From: Betaproteobacteria bacterium
Lineage (GTDB): Bacteria; Pseudomonadota; Gammaproteobacteria; Burkholderiales; Gallionellaceae
DNA length: 6,121 nucleotides
Reading direction: 5' to 3'
NCBI GenBank assembly: GCA_028871775.1
Contig: JAGWMH010000112.1
Coordinates: 1 to 6,121 of the forward strand
A program made the translations under genes and the position numbers. Below are positions 5,684 through 6,121 of this stretch, one piece after another. The number at the start of each line of letters is the position of its first letter. Position 1 is the first letter of the stretch. The notes below the pieces were generated by a model. That model did no database searches, was not told the origin of the DNA, and worked only from the letters and a program-made list of their open reading frames with translations.

Positions 5684-6121
5684 CGGGATGTTCTTCCTGG
5701 TAACGTTTCCTCAGTCGCGCATTGTACCCCGTTGTGACGCTCAGGATGCCGCGCAGGATGTTGACCTCTTCCTGCTCCAGCCGCGCCCGCGAGTACAGGC
5801 GGCGCAAGCGCAGCATCAGGCGCTCCGGGTTCTGCGAATTGAAGAAGCCGATCTCGGCCAGCGTCTGTTCCAGGTGCGCGTACAGCCCTTCCAGTTGCTC
5901 ATGCGCAGCGGGCTGTATCTCCGGCGCTTTGGAAACAGGGTTATGCAGCGCCACGCTCAGTTCATAGGCCATCACCTGCACGGCTGCGGCCAGGTTGAGC
6001 GAGGAAAAATCCGGACTGGCGGGAATGTTCACCAGCACCTGCGCATGCCCGATCTCCTCGTTGCTCAGGCCGGACATCTCGGTGCCGAACAGCAACGCCA
6101 CCGGGCCCTGCGCGGCATGCT
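5676..6121 (-). CDS. trmJ: tRNA (cytidine/uridine-2'-O-)-methyltransferase TrmJ, C-terminal part
   Basis: This is the 3' part of a gene that enters from the right edge; about 147 residues are visible. TrmJ is a SPOUT-class enzyme that uses S-adenosylmethionine to methylate the ribose 2'-OH of nucleotide 32 in the anticodon loop of certain tRNAs. The visible part carries two conserved SPOUT blocks, [18 protein letters not shown] near the start and [16 protein letters not shown] about 40 residues later, which form the cofactor-binding knot. After these comes the helical C-terminal extension typical of TrmJ ([10 protein letters not shown], then [22 protein letters not shown]). A GTG at 6101 falls inside the first block and is not the true start. 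The stop codon lies 8 bases inside cysE, which points to translational coupling. TrmJ also lies beside iscR in E. coli, so the neighbourhood supports the call. Confidence is high; the N-terminal half is not visible. Confidence 0.93.
   Translation of the reverse strand, partial: HAAQGPVALLFGTEMSGLSNEEIGHAQVLVNIPASPDFSSLNLAAAVQVMAYELSVALHNPVSKAPEIQPAAHEQLEGLYAHLEQTLAEIGFFNSQNPERLMLRLRRLYSRARLEQEEVNILRGILSVTTGYNARLRKRYQEEHPDV

Noticed and set aside
4925..5737. A 270-codon plus-strand open frame opposite cysE.
   Set aside because: It is an antisense shadow of cysE, with no family motif, and it crosses the iscR promoter.

Overview
The window is one continuous minus-strand gene cluster, read from high to low coordinates: trmJ (3' part), cysE, iscR, iscS, iscU, iscA, hscB and hscA (5' part). 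This is the ISC iron-sulfur cluster assembly operon, preceded by a serine acetyltransferase gene and a tRNA methyltransferase gene. All proteins are closely similar to proteobacterial ISC proteins, with the key residues at the same numbers as in E. coli for IscR, IscS, IscU and IscA. The high GC content, the trmJ-cysE-iscR order and the repeat-rich intergenic gaps suggest a betaproteobacterium, perhaps of the Nitrosomonadales/Gallionella type. That placement is an inference and is not proven by the sequence.

Layout. From 6121 to 4955, trmJ overlaps cysE by 8 bases, so the two are probably co-transcribed. From 4966 to 4882 lies the iscR promoter. It carries a near-consensus IscR type 1 box that overlaps the cysE stop codon and the -35 element. 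From 4881 to 2312 come iscR, iscS, iscU and iscA. From 2180 to 1 come the co-chaperone gene hscB and the chaperone gene hscA, which runs off the left edge. The rest of hscA, and probably a ferredoxin gene (fdx), should lie just outside the window.

How the genes work together. CysE makes O-acetylserine for cysteine synthesis. IscS removes sulfur from cysteine and passes it to the scaffold IscU. HscB and HscA release the finished cluster from IscU, recognising its LPPVK motif, and IscA acts as a carrier. IscR binds a cluster itself and represses the operon when clusters are plentiful.

The genes are textbook; the unusual material is in the gaps. Three intergenic spaces contain long imperfect inverted repeats. 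Two of them (iscS-iscU and hscB-hscA) are diverged copies of one element whose arms are built of 7-base units of the GTCGTTA type. The third (iscA-hscB) is a different hairpin element. The copy before hscA ends 2 bases from the start codon and leaves no Shine-Dalgarno sequence. Just before iscU, the Shine-Dalgarno sequence is buried in a small perfect hairpin. These structures may set the ratio of the ISC proteins after transcription. I see no mobile gene, CRISPR array, RNA gene or previously undescribed multi-gene system here.
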